From the NCBI RefSeq assembly GCF_004353925.1, contig NZ_SMOK01000021.1, positions 62,001 through 126,000 on the forward strand: a DNA stretch of 64,000 bases, in the 5' to 3' direction. This DNA comes from Pseudomonas sp. H9 (GTDB lineage Bacteria; Pseudomonadota; Gammaproteobacteria; Pseudomonadales; Pseudomonadaceae). Under the pieces are notes generated by a model. It saw nothing but the letters and a program-made list of their open reading frames with translations. It ran no database searches and was not told the origin of the DNA. Of the stretch, positions 25,368 to 34,157 are shown in pieces (positions within the stretch are counted from its first letter, which is position 1; the number at the start of each line of letters is the position of its first letter). The position numbers and the translations under genes are program-made.

Positions 25368-26474
25368 ATGGCCGTACAGTGCGAAGAACTCACCGGCGTC
25401 GATGGTGCCCGTATCGGCATCGCCACCCTGGATGCCGCCAAGGCCCTCAATGCCTTGTCGTTACCGATGATCGAAGTGCTCGACCAGCAACTGGCCCAAT
25501 GGGCCGACAACCCGGACATTGTTTGTGTGCTGCTGCGTGGCAACGGCCCCAAGGCGTTTTGTGCGGGTGGCGAAGTGCGCAGCCTGGCCCAGGCCTGCCG
25601 CGATCACCCCGGCCAGGTGCCGCCGCTGGCAGCGCAGTTCTTCGCCGATGAATATCGCCTCGACTACCGCTTGCACACCTACCCCAAACCCTTGCTGTGC
25701 TGGGGCCATGGGCATGTGCTCGGCGGTGGCATGGGCCTGTTGCAAGGCGCCAATGTGCGTATCGTTACTCCAAGCACGCGCATGGCCATGCCGGAAATCA
25801 GCATCGGCCTGTACCCGGATGTCGGCGCCAGTTGGTTTCTGGCTCGTTTGCCGGGCAAGCTCGGCCTGTTTCTTGGTTTGACCGGCGCCCCCATCAACGC
25901 CACCGACGCCCTGGAACTAGGCCTGGCCGACCGTTTCCTGGGAGAAAGCCAACAGGAAGAACTGCTTGATGACCTGTTGCAATTGAACTGGCAGGAGCAG
26001 ACCGCCCTGCAACTCAATAGCCTGCTCAAAGCACAACAACACGGAGCCCAGGGCGAACTGCCCGAAGCGCAGTGGCTACCACGGCGCAAGCAGATCGACG
26101 CACTGCTGGATGTCGCCGACCCGGTGTGCGCCTGGCGCGCGATTGCACAATGGCGCAACCATGCCGACCCGTTACTGGCTAAAGCCGCGAAAACCATGCT
26201 TGAAGGTTGCCCGCTGACTGCCCATCTGGTCTGGCAGCAGATCCAGCGCGCCCGACACCTGTCGTTGGCGCAGGTGTTCCAGATGGAATACGCCATGAGC
26301 CTCAATTGTTGCAGGCACCCGGAATTCGGCGAAGGGGTGCGCGCCCGGTTGATCGACAAAGATCAACAACCGCGCTGGCACTGGGCAGACATTGCCCAAG
26401 TGCCAACGGCGGTGATCAACGCGCACTTTGCCAAGGTCTGGGAAGGGCGCCATCCGTTGGCAGACCTGGCCTGA
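25368..26474 (+). CDS. Enoyl-CoA hydratase/isomerase family protein (3-hydroxyisobutyryl-CoA hydrolase type)
   Basis: This is a 368-residue crotonase-fold protein. The oxyanion-hole segments are FCAGGEVRSL and GHGHVLGGGMGL, followed by MPEISIGLYPDVGASWFL. The length (about 350-370) and the extra C-terminal domain (about 240-360) fit the HIBYL-CoA hydrolase/ECH_2 branch of valine degradation better than simple hydratases. The ATG at 25368 (MAVQCEEL) is chosen because it begins the conserved region. No other valine-pathway genes are nearby, so the substrate is uncertain. Confidence 0.85.
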   Translation: MAVQCEELTGVDGARIGIATLDAAKALNALSLPMIEVLDQQLAQWADNPDIVCVLLRGNGPKAFCAGGEVRSLAQACRDHPGQVPPLAAQFFADEYRLDYRLHTYPKPLLCWGHGHVLGGGMGLLQGANVRIVTPSTRMAMPEISIGLYPDVGASWFLARLPGKLGLFLGLTGAPINATDALELGLADRFLGESQQEELLDDLLQLNWQEQTALQLNSLLKAQQHGAQGELPEAQWLPRRKQIDALLDVADPVCAWRAIAQWRNHADPLLAKAAKTMLEGCPLTAHLVWQQIQRARHLSLAQVFQMEYAMSLNCCRHPEFGEGVRARLIDKDQQPRWHWADIAQVPTAVINAHFAKVWEGRHPLADLA

Positions 26475-26479
26475 TCGAC

Positions 26480-26887
26480 TCAACGATGCCAGCTGCGCTC
26501 CTGCCTGCCGTCGCGGTCGCGGTCGTGGCGCGAAGGCCCCTGGCGGTAGCGATCATTGCGATGGTTCGGGTAGGGCTGATAGTGACGCTCCGGTGCCGCA
26601 CGGTAATAGTGCGGAGTCGGCCGGCCATAGTGGGGAGCAGGACGGTACTGATGCGATGGCGCGTGATAGCGCGGCGGTGAGTAATAGCGCGGTGGCGGCG
26701 CGTAATAACGCGGTTGTGGCACCACGTAGTATCCACGGTTGTAGGGATAATCAGGCCGGTAATAGCCAGGGTAACCATAACGTTCGGCGGTATAGACTTC
26801 TGTTCGGTAGTAACCGTTACCTCCATAAGGGGCACAGGCGGTGGTCAGCAAACTCAGCACTGCAACAAGCAAAAGTCGGCGATACAT
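26480..26887 (-). CDS. Small Tyr/Pro/His/Arg-rich lipoprotein
   Basis: This is a 135-residue protein with a lipoprotein signal. MYRRLLLVAVLSLLTTAC gives an LTTAC lipobox with Cys18. The mature part is highly biased in Tyr, Pro, Arg and His (RYYAPPPRYYSPPRYHAP and similar), without a recognisable domain. The tail is strongly basic (HDRDRDGRQERSWHR). The ATG at 26887 is chosen because it gives the signal sequence. It is convergent with the enoyl-CoA hydratase gene. The function is unknown; a cell-envelope or metal-binding role is only a guess from composition. Confidence 0.75.
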   Translation of the reverse strand: MYRRLLLVAVLSLLTTACAPYGGNGYYRTEVYTAERYGYPGYYRPDYPYNRGYYVVPQPRYYAPPPRYYSPPRYHAPSHQYRPAPHYGRPTPHYYRAAPERHYQPYPNHRNDRYRQGPSRHDRDRDGRQERSWHR

Positions 26888-27022
26888 GGCGGCCTCCCGG
26901 ACCGCGGAACTGCCCATCCCAGCGGCGCTGGTCGGCATCGATCAGCAAGGGCCAAACGACAACAATTAAGACCACGAAGTGTCGATCCGGTGCCCTTGCT
27001 GCAATAATTTGCAACAAGGACA

Positions 27023-28594
27023 ATGCCCTTGAGATTTGTCCAGTTATTTTCCAGCCATACCACTAGAATGGACGGCATTGGCTTATTTCAAGGGAATGTC
27101 ATATTGCCTCGCTCCGCCCTGTTTTCGCAGCGCTCGCTGATCCTGACCTTGTTGTTGTTGCTGGGCAGCGGCTTTCTGGCGACATCGCTGTTGAGCTATT
27201 TCGCCTCGCGCAGTTCGATTCGCGACAGCATCGTCAACACTGAGCTACCGCTGACTTCCGACACCGTCTACTCGGAAATCCAGAAAGACCTGGTACGGCC
27301 GATTCTTATTTCTTCGATGATGGCGCACGACACGTTCCTGCGTGATTGGGCAATGGCCGGGGAAACTGACAGGACGCAGATTTCCCGCTACCTCAACGAG
27401 ATCATGGCCCAGTACCGTGCCTACACCGCCTACTTCGTTTCTAACGCCACCAGTAACTATTACCAGGCACAAAAAGGCGTGCTGAAGAAAATCGACCCCC
27501 TGGAGCCACGCGACACCTGGTATTACCGGGTAAAAGAGATGACTGCACCCTACGAAATCAACGTCGACCTGGACATGGCCAACCAGGACAAGCTGACGGT
27601 GTTCATCAACTACCGGGTGCTCGACTATCAGCAGAATTTCATCGGCGTCACCGGTATTGGCCTCACCGTCGAAGCGGTGGTGCGCCTGATCGATGATTAC
27701 CAGCAGCGCTACCAGCGTCAGGTGTACTTTGTTGACCCGCAAGGCAACGTGGTGTTGACCGGGTCCAAAGGCGGTGCTCATGGTGCCCGTACCGGGCAGT
27801 CCCTGCGCGACTTGCATGGTTTGCGCGAACTGCTCAAGCAAATGCCAAACCCGGCCAGCGGCAGCTATGAGTACCTGAGCGCCGACGGCGACAGCCACTT
27901 TCTCAACGTGCGCCTGGTGCCGGAGCTGAACTGGTACTTGTTCGTCGACAAGCGTGAAGACGGTGCCCTGGACAACATCCGCGAGTCGCTTTACCTGAAC
28001 CTGGCGATCTGCACCATCATCGGCCTGGTGGTGTTGTCGCTGCTCAATGCCATGGTCAAGCGTCATCAGGACAACATCGAAACCCTTGCCACCCGTGACA
28101 GTCTCACCGGCCTGCCCAATCGCCGCGGTTTTGACCTGCTGGCCGCCCAGGCACTGCATGAAGCTCAGCGCGAACCCAAACCACTGGTCGCTTTATTGAT
28201 CGACCTCGACCACTTCAAACAACTCAACGATACATATGGCCATCTGGCAGGCGACGAAGTGCTGCGTCAGTTCGCCCGTGTACTGGAAAACTGCCTGCGC
28301 CAGGCGGATATTATCTGCCGTTGGGGTGGTGAAGAATTTATCGTGCTGCTCAAAGACACCGACGGTGGACATGCCCTCGAAGTGGCAGAGAAACTGCGCT
28401 TGCTCACCGAGCAGCAAGACTTCAATTTCAACGGCACGGTGATCAAACTGACCACCAGTATCGGCTTGAGTACCCTGCAGCCTGAGGATACCCTGCACAG
28501 CCTGATCGCCCGCGCCGATCATGCCCTGTACCGTGCCAAGCAAAGTGGGCGCAACCGCGTGTGTGTAGAAATGCTCAGGTCCGAATATGAATGA
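27023..28594 (+). CDS. Membrane diguanylate cyclase with periplasmic CACHE sensor
   Basis: This is a protein of up to 523 residues. TM1 is at about 38-58, a periplasmic dCACHE-like sensor at about 60-320 and TM2 at about 325-345. A C-terminal GGDEF domain has the active motif GGEEF (G435 onward). The inhibitory I-site RQAD lies exactly five residues upstream, so product inhibition by c-di-GMP is expected. The exact start is uncertain: the ATG at 27023 has AAGGA very close, and a second ATG lies at 27068. It overlaps the CWC gene by 8 bp. Confidence 0.9.
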   Translation: MPLRFVQLFSSHTTRMDGIGLFQGNVILPRSALFSQRSLILTLLLLLGSGFLATSLLSYFASRSSIRDSIVNTELPLTSDTVYSEIQKDLVRPILISSMMAHDTFLRDWAMAGETDRTQISRYLNEIMAQYRAYTAYFVSNATSNYYQAQKGVLKKIDPLEPRDTWYYRVKEMTAPYEINVDLDMANQDKLTVFINYRVLDYQQNFIGVTGIGLTVEAVVRLIDDYQQRYQRQVYFVDPQGNVVLTGSKGGAHGARTGQSLRDLHGLRELLKQMPNPASGSYEYLSADGDSHFLNVRLVPELNWYLFVDKREDGALDNIRESLYLNLAICTIIGLVVLSLLNAMVKRHQDNIETLATRDSLTGLPNRRGFDLLAAQALHEAQREPKPLVALLIDLDHFKQLNDTYGHLAGDEVLRQFARVLENCLRQADIICRWGGEEFIVLLKDTDGGHALEVAEKLRLLTEQQDFNFNGTVIKLTTSIGLSTLQPEDTLHSLIARADHALYRAKQSGRNRVCVEMLRSEYE

Positions 28595-28808
28595 CGCCCA
28601 ATGCTGTCCCGCCTGCGGTGCCAGCAACCGTTGCAGCCTGGCCGACCCGCGCACGGCAACCCATGCCTGCTGGTGCTACAGCGTCACTATCGATCCTCAG
28701 ATCATCGAAGCCTTGCCTGCCGAACAGCGCAACAAGGCCTGCCTGTGCCCCGCCTGTGCCCAGGTGCTGGAACAACTGGAAGCGGCAAAGTCTGCCGCCG
28801 ACCGTTAA
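28587..28808 (+). CDS. Cysteine-rich CWC family protein
   Basis: This is a 73-residue protein with eight Cys residues. CCPACGASNRC and CWCYSV match the Cys-rich CWC family (PF14375), with a later CLCPAC. The Cys pairs suggest zinc or Fe-S binding, though no function is established. It starts inside the cyclase stop and is followed by rsuA 27 bp later, so the three genes are probably co-transcribed. Confidence 0.8.
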   Translation: MNDAQCCPACGASNRCSLADPRTATHACWCYSVTIDPQIIEALPAEQRNKACLCPACAQVLEQLEAAKSAADR

Positions 28809-28835
28809 ACTGCAACACCCTGCACCTGAACCTGT

Positions 28836-29528
28836 ATGCGTCTCGATCGATTTCTCAGCAACCTGCCCTGCTTCAACCGTCAGCAAGTACGCGTGCTGCT
28901 GGCGCAACGGCGCGTGCGCGTCGATGGTCTCTACGTTAGCGACCCTCGCCTGGAGGTGCGCGAATTCAGCCGCGTTGAGGTCGACGAACAACTGCTACAA
29001 ACCGGGCGCCCGGCGCGCTACCTGATGCTGCACAAACCCCAAGGCTGTGTCAGCGCCACACAAGACCCCGAACACCGCACCGTGCTGGACCTTATCGAAG
29101 AAACCGACAAGCACGAACTGCATATCGCCGGACGCCTGGACTACAACACCACCGGACTTATGTTGCTGACCAACGACGGCCAGTGGTCTCGACGCCTGAC
29201 CCAGCCACAGACCAAACTGCCGAAAATCTACTACGTCGAAACCGAACAGGTCATCGAACCGCACTACGTCGAAAAGTTTCGCCAAGGCTTCTACTTCGCC
29301 TTCGAAGACCTCACCACCCTACCCGCCGAACTCAACGTGCTCGGCCCGCGCAGCGCCCGCTTGAGCATCGTTGAAGGTCGTTACCACCAGGTCAAGCGGA
29401 TGTTCGGTCACTTCGACAATAAGGTGCTGCGCCTGCACCGCGAAAGCATGGGCCCGCTACAACTGGACCCGGGATTACGCCCGGGTGAGTACCGCGCGCT
29501 CTATCCCGAAGAGATTCTGGCGATCTGA
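28836..29528 (+). CDS. rsuA: 16S rRNA pseudouridine(516) synthase RsuA
   Basis: This is a 230-residue enzyme with an N-terminal S4 domain (MRLDRFLSNLPCFNRQQVR) and a RsuA-type catalytic domain. The catalytic Asp is D102 in GRLDYNTTGL. KIYYVET and YHQVKRMFGH are further motifs. It modifies U516 of 16S rRNA before 30S assembly. The small RsuA/RluE/RluF branches are similar, so assignment to position 516 is by overall likeness. Confidence 0.88.
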   Translation: MRLDRFLSNLPCFNRQQVRVLLAQRRVRVDGLYVSDPRLEVREFSRVEVDEQLLQTGRPARYLMLHKPQGCVSATQDPEHRTVLDLIEETDKHELHIAGRLDYNTTGLMLLTNDGQWSRRLTQPQTKLPKIYYVETEQVIEPHYVEKFRQGFYFAFEDLTTLPAELNVLGPRSARLSIVEGRYHQVKRMFGHFDNKVLRLHRESMGPLQLDPGLRPGEYRALYPEEILAI

Positions 29529-29848
29529 GGCGACGACCGCTGGGCGGAAAGAATTCGTCAATTTCCCCAAAGGCACTTGCGGGTTACAGCGCTGCCTGCT
29601 TGAATCCAATCGTCGGTCTGCATGTGACTCGCTAGTCACGCTCGTAGTCCAAGACACCTTTTTGCTGGCTACCAGTGCCTCGAAGCACCGGGGTCCGGCA
29701 GATTGCCCACCTAGAACAATACCCGTCGACCGGCGTGAAAGGATCGACAAGGGCCCTCAGCTTCTTCTTCAAGGCGTATGCCTACCTGTCATAAAGAACG
29801 CGCATTCTTGCATGTGCGAACACCCTTTTTGCGCCAGGAGTCGACGAC
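29529..29848. promoter_or_regulatory. phaG upstream region
   Basis: This 320-bp gene-free stretch lies between rsuA and phaG. The only clear structure is a perfect 6-bp inverted repeat with a 4-nt spacer, GTGACT (29624-29629) and AGTCAC (29634-29639), about 210 bp upstream of phaG. The phaG ribosome site CAGGAG lies at 29835-29840. No protein-coding frame in it looks real. Confidence 0.4.
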
Positions 29849-30733
29849 ATGAGGCCAGAAATTGCTGTGCTTGATATACAAGGTCAGTATCGGGTTTACA
29901 CGGAGTTCTATCGCGCAGATGCCGCTGAGAAAACCATCATTCTGATCAATGGCTCGTTGGCCACCACGGCCTCGTTTGCCCAGACCGTGCGCAACCTGCA
30001 TCCGCAATTCAACGTCGTGCTCTACGATCAGCCCTATGCCGGAAAGTCCAAGGCGCACAACCGTCATGAACGGTTGCTGACCAAGGAAACCGAAGGGCAG
30101 ATCCTGCTGGAACTGATCGATCACTTTGCCGCCGACCACGTCATGTCGTTCTCCTGGGGCGGTGCCTGCACACTGCTGGCCCTGGCGCACAAGCCGCGGC
30201 GTATCGAAAAAGCTGTGGTCAGTTCGTTCTCACCGGTGATCAACGAGCCGATGCGCGACTACCTGGAGCGCGGCTGCCAGTACCTCAGTGCCTGCGACCG
30301 ACTGCAGGTCGGCAACCTGGTCAACGACACCATCGGCAAGCACTTGCCGTCGTTGTTCAAGCGCTTCAACTACCGGCATGTCAGTACCCTGGACAACCAC
30401 GAATACGCGCAAATGCACTTTCACATCAACCAGGTGCTTGAGCACGACCTGGACAATGCCTTGCGCTCGGCCCGGGTCATCGACATTCCGGTGCTGTTCA
30501 TCAACGGTGAGTGGGATGAATACACCACCATCGATGACGCCCGGCAATTCAATCAGCATGTACGCAATAGTCACTTCAGCGAAATTCGCGCTGCCGGCCA
30601 CTTCCTCGACATGGAACACAAGGCCGCCTGCGACGAAACTCGTGACGCCCTGCTGAGTTTCCTCAAACCCGCCGTCCGGGAATCCCGCGTGCGCTACCCG
30701 TACGCCCAGGAACACCATGCACTGGCGATCTGA
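29849..30733 (+). CDS. phaG: PhaG, (R)-3-hydroxyacyl-ACP thioesterase/transacylase
   Basis: This is a 294-residue alpha/beta hydrolase, recognised as PhaG from the N-terminus MRPEIAVLDIQGQYRVYTEF. It links fatty acid synthesis to medium-chain PHA by releasing or transferring 3-hydroxyacyl groups from ACP. The nucleophile elbow is SFSWGGA with S102, followed by INGEWDEYT (Asp) and AGHFLDME (His). It is also a homologue of RhlA, but no rhlB or other rhamnolipid gene is nearby, and the closest recalled sequence is P. putida PhaG. It is monocistronic, followed by tRNA-Gly. Confidence 0.93.
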   Translation: MRPEIAVLDIQGQYRVYTEFYRADAAEKTIILINGSLATTASFAQTVRNLHPQFNVVLYDQPYAGKSKAHNRHERLLTKETEGQILLELIDHFAADHVMSFSWGGACTLLALAHKPRRIEKAVVSSFSPVINEPMRDYLERGCQYLSACDRLQVGNLVNDTIGKHLPSLFKRFNYRHVSTLDNHEYAQMHFHINQVLEHDLDNALRSARVIDIPVLFINGEWDEYTTIDDARQFNQHVRNSHFSEIRAAGHFLDMEHKAACDETRDALLSFLKPAVRESRVRYPYAQEHHALAI

Positions 30734-30888
30734 GCACTCCGGTTGGCGGTAGCGCAGCCTCCTGCATCAACGGCCCGCCTGGGCAGAAGGAAGATGCATG
30801 ACCTCGCGCTACTGGCCTCCGACCGAGGTTTTTTACGCAGCAAGGCTTCAAATCGCAGAGTGCTTCTGGTACAACGTCAGCCCTGAGC

Positions 30889-30962
30889 GCGGGTGTCGTA
30901 TAATGGCATTACTCCAGCTTCCCAAGCTGATAACGAGGGTTCGATTCCCTTCACCCGCTCCA
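30889..30962 (+). tRNA. tRNA-Gly (anticodon CCC)
   Basis: This 74-nt gene includes an encoded CCA. The acceptor stem GCGGGTG pairs with CACCCGC. The anticodon loop TTCCCAA gives anticodon CCC (codon GGG). The T-arm GAGGGTTCGATTCCCTT is complete. It is very like E. coli glyU. Confidence 0.97.
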
Positions 30963-31040
30963 CTCTTTCAAGTGTTTCAACTCTCTTGAAACGCTCGCCA
31001 CCACCCTGACAGCCGTCTTCCTTTTCCAGCACTTGCTTGC

Positions 31041-31586
31041 ATGACACTTGAATGGCTATTTGAATGTTGGCGCCTTGAGGTCTCCAACAAGAAAAAACAG
31101 GGCAGCCGCATCGGCCTGATCTCCAATATCGTTCGACGCGCCCGCAAGGACAACAAGCTGCGTTTTCTGTTCTCCTTCCGCCTTGCCCAGTACCTGAACA
31201 GCAAGGGCGGCTTCTGGGCTGCACGCGCACGCAAGATGCAACAGCGCCTGAACCTGAAATACGCCGTCGACATCGACATCGGTGCCTGCATCGGGCCGGG
31301 CTTTCGCATTGCCCATCTGCCAGGCGTGGTGATCACCGGAAACGCCAACATCGGCCGCAACTTCTTCATTCGCCAGAACTGCACCATCGGCATCAAGACC
31401 CTCGGGCTTGAAGACTATGCGTTGAACATTGGCGACAACGTCAGCCTCGGGGCCAACAGCTGCATCATCGCTGACCGCCTGAGCATCGGCGATAACGTCA
31501 TCATCGGTGCAATGACCCTGGTGACCAAAGACATCCCTTCCGGCTGCACCTTCTACAATAAGCGGGAATCCTGCACCGTCGGCTGA
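31041..31586 (+). CDS. Left-handed beta-helix (hexapeptide repeat) acyltransferase
   Basis: This is a 181-residue protein. The N-terminal helical part (about 1-70) is rich in Arg and Lys. Hexapeptide repeats run from about 75 to 170 (VDIDIGACIGPGFRI, IGRNFFIRQNCTIG, IGDNVSLGANSCI), as in serine acetyltransferase and exopolysaccharide O-acetyltransferases. The catalytic His is probably the one in FRIAHLPGVVI. Only 78 bp separate it from tRNA-Gly. No polysaccharide cluster is near, so the acceptor is unknown. Confidence 0.82.
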   Translation: MTLEWLFECWRLEVSNKKKQGSRIGLISNIVRRARKDNKLRFLFSFRLAQYLNSKGGFWAARARKMQQRLNLKYAVDIDIGACIGPGFRIAHLPGVVITGNANIGRNFFIRQNCTIGIKTLGLEDYALNIGDNVSLGANSCIIADRLSIGDNVIIGAMTLVTKDIPSGCTFYNKRESCTVG

Positions 31587-31696
31587 TCAGCATGACTTGT
31601 TGACCTGACACCCGTTCCGCGATCGGCGAATGCGCTTTAATGGAGAATATTGCGCATTCATCAGCCCGGTTGCGAAACACTCGAAAGGACCCGTTC

Positions 31697-33394
31697 ATGC
31701 TGCTTTCCCGCTGGCTTCCTGGTCTGTCCAACCTCCTGCATTACCGCCGTGAGTGGTTCCATGCCGACCTGCAGGCCGGCTTATCGGTTGCCGCGATTCA
31801 GATTCCGATTGCCATTGCCTACGCTCAGATTGTTGGCCTGCCGCCGCAGTACGGGCTGTATGCCTGTATCTTGCCGATGATGGTCTATGCCCTGGTGGGC
31901 AGCTCACGGCAGTTGATGGTCGGGCCCGATGCGGCAACCTGCGCCATGGTTGCCGGTGCCATTGCACCGTTGGCCATGGGCGACCCCACGCGTCTGGCGC
32001 AATTGTCGGTGATCGTGACCATGCTGGTCGGATTGATGCTGATCGCGGCCGGGGTGGCCCGTGCCGGCTTTATCGCCAGTTTCTTCTCGCGCCCGATTCT
32101 GATCGGCTACCTCAACGGTATCGGTCTGAGCCTGTTGGCCGGGCAACTGGGCAAAGTGCTGGGCTTCAAAATTGAGGGCAATGGTTTCATCCTCAGCCTG
32201 ATCAACTTGCTGGAACGCCTCGGGGAAATTCACTGGGTGACCCTGAGCATCGGCCTGGCCGGGCTGGCATTGCTGATCTGGCTGCCGCGTAAATACCCGC
32301 GATTGCCTTCCGCTCTGGTAACCGTGGTGATTGCAACACTGGTGGTCGGCGTGTTCGGCCTGGACCGCTACGGCGTGGCCATCCTCGGCCCGGTACCCGC
32401 TGGGATGCCAGAACTGGCCTGGCCGAAAACCAACCTGGAAGAAATGAAAAGCTTGCTGCGCGATGCCTTGGGTATTGCCACCGTCAGCTTCTGTAGCGCC
32501 ATGCTCACCGCGCGCAGCTTTGCTGCCCGTCATGGCTATGCCATCAATGCCAACCATGAGTTCCTGGCCCTGGGTGTCACCAACATTGCCGCTGGTGTTT
32601 CCCAAGGTTTCGCCATCAGCGGTGCCGATTCACGTACCGCCGTCAACGATATGGTCGGTGGTAAAAGTCAGCTGGTGGGCATCATCGCCGCGCTGGTTAT
32701 CGCCATGATCTTGCTGTTTTTTACCGCACCGATGGCCTGGATTCCTCAAGCGGCATTGGGCGCAGTCCTGTTGATGGCAGGCTGGGGTCTGATCGACATC
32801 AAATCCCTGGGCAAGATTTACAAGCTCAGCCGCTTTGAGTTCTGGCTGTGTGTGCTGACCACGGTCGGGGTGCTGGGGGTCGGGGTGTTGCCGGGCATAA
32901 TCATTGCCGTGACCCTGGCCATCCTGCGCCTGCTCTACAGCATCTACCAGCCCACCGATGCGGTTCTGGGCTGGGTACCGGGGATTGAAGGCCAGGTAGA
33001 TATTGAAGGGCACAAGGATGCGCGCACGGTCAAAGGTCTGGTGGTATACCGCTTCGACGACGCGATCCTGTTCTTCAATGCTGACTACTTCAAGATGCGC
33101 CTGCTGGAAGCTGTACAACGGGAACTCGAACCACGGGCGGTGTTGTTCGACGCCGAAGCGGTGACCTCCATCGATGTCAGCGGCATTGCCGCGCTGCGTG
33201 AAGTACGGGAAACCCTCAAGGCACGCGGCATTCACTTCGCCATTGCCCGAGCTCGTGGACGCTTTCTGCGCATGCTGGTGCGCTCGGGCATGGCTCGGGA
33301 AATGGAGCAGCAGCTGCTGTTCGGTTCAGTCCGCGCCGGCATACGCGCCTATCGCGTCTGGCGTAACCGCATGCGCAAAGAGGAGGCACCGTAG
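31697..33394 (+). CDS. SulP-family anion transporter with STAS domain
   Basis: This is a 565-residue SLC26/SulP transporter. The N-terminal core has 12-14 membrane segments and includes AYAQIVGLPPQYGLYA, the sulfate transporter signature. The cytosolic STAS domain (about 430-550) has LFDAEAVTSIDVSGIAAL. The substrate may be sulfate, bicarbonate or dicarboxylate and cannot be read from sequence. The ATG at 31697 starts the homologous region. The TAG stop is the first triplet of a REP element (GTAGAAGCGG). Confidence 0.9.
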   Translation: MLLSRWLPGLSNLLHYRREWFHADLQAGLSVAAIQIPIAIAYAQIVGLPPQYGLYACILPMMVYALVGSSRQLMVGPDAATCAMVAGAIAPLAMGDPTRLAQLSVIVTMLVGLMLIAAGVARAGFIASFFSRPILIGYLNGIGLSLLAGQLGKVLGFKIEGNGFILSLINLLERLGEIHWVTLSIGLAGLALLIWLPRKYPRLPSALVTVVIATLVVGVFGLDRYGVAILGPVPAGMPELAWPKTNLEEMKSLLRDALGIATVSFCSAMLTARSFAARHGYAINANHEFLALGVTNIAAGVSQGFAISGADSRTAVNDMVGGKSQLVGIIAALVIAMILLFFTAPMAWIPQAALGAVLLMAGWGLIDIKSLGKIYKLSRFEFWLCVLTTVGVLGVGVLPGIIIAVTLAILRLLYSIYQPTDAVLGWVPGIEGQVDIEGHKDARTVKGLVVYRFDDAILFFNADYFKMRLLEAVQRELEPRAVLFDAEAVTSIDVSGIAALREVRETLKARGIHFAIARARGRFLRMLVRSGMAREMEQQLLFGSVRAGIRAYRVWRNRMRKEEAP

Positions 33395-33460
33395 AAGCGG
33401 GCTTGCCCCGCGATGCAATATGGCCAGCAGCCTTTAATCGCGGGGCAAGCCCGCTCCCAC
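33391..33460. repeat. REP inverted pair 5 (overlaps ends of two convergent genes)
   Basis: One arm (33391 onward) supplies the TAG stop of the SulP gene. The other arm (33437-33460), read on the minus strand, codes for the last eight residues of the LysE-family protein (VGAGLPRD). The central spacer differs from the other GTAG-outward pairs. Confidence 0.93.
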
Positions 33461-34087
33461 TGGCATCAAACCCGGCAACGCGTGCACAAGAGCATTGATG
33501 GCAAAGCCGATGAACATCACCCCACAGGCACGGGTGATCCACAGCTCATACCGGGTATACAGGGTGCGCACATGGCGGGCACCCACAATGGCGATCAGGA
33601 TCACATAAGCCAACAAACCGCCAACAAAGCTCAGGGCAATCAGCGCCGGCAACATTGACCATTCCAAAGTTTCAGCACGGCTGGAGATCAGTGCGGTAAA
33701 GGTCGCCACGGCCACCGGGTAAGCCTTGGGGTTGGTCAAGCCAAAGACGATGCCGTGCAAGAACGGTTTGCGTACCGGCCCCTGATCGCCATTGCCATTG
33801 CCCGGGCGGCTGCGCAGGGCCCGCAGGCCCAACCAGAACAGGTACAGCCCGCTGAGCAGGCCGAGAATGTCGAACACCGAACTGCCGATCTGCCGCGCAC
33901 CGACAATGGCCACCAACGCCGTGCTGCACCACAGCACATCCCCCAGCAGGTGCCCGCACAAAAAACCCGCCCCGGCCTTACGCCCGCGAGACGCGCCGAT
34001 ACCCAACACCGCCAGCACACCCGGCCCCGGAGTAATGCCGTAGATGAACCCGGAAGCCAGCACGGCAAACAGCAGCGAAAAAGTCAT
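33434..34087 (-). CDS. LysE/RhtB-family exporter with REP-encoded C-terminus
   Basis: This is a 217-residue protein with about six membrane segments. The N-terminal SGFIYGITPGPGVLAVLGIG matches the LysE/RhtB family of amino-acid and metabolite exporters. The final residues MPVGAGLPRD are encoded by a REP arm, so the gene has captured repeat sequence as a new C-terminus. The native end probably lay near HALPGL. The substrate is unknown. Confidence 0.85.
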   Translation of the reverse strand: MTFSLLFAVLASGFIYGITPGPGVLAVLGIGASRGRKAGAGFLCGHLLGDVLWCSTALVAIVGARQIGSSVFDILGLLSGLYLFWLGLRALRSRPGNGNGDQGPVRKPFLHGIVFGLTNPKAYPVAVATFTALISSRAETLEWSMLPALIALSFVGGLLAYVILIAIVGARHVRTLYTRYELWITRACGVMFIGFAINALVHALPGLMPVGAGLPRD

Positions 34088-34157
34088 TGGGGGTCGGATC
34101 CTGAGCCAAAGCGCGAAGGCCGAAGTCTACGGCAGACTCCGGCGCCAGACCAACTAT

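Noticed and set aside
29849..30733. rhlA (rhamnolipid precursor synthesis) instead of phaG
   Set aside because: RhlA and PhaG are homologues, but the N-terminus and most of the sequence agree with recalled P. putida PhaG, and no rhlB is adjacent.
30889..31041. Genomic island integrated at tRNA-Gly
   Set aside because: No integrase, no repeated tRNA 3' end downstream within reading range, and the neighbours look like ordinary core genes.
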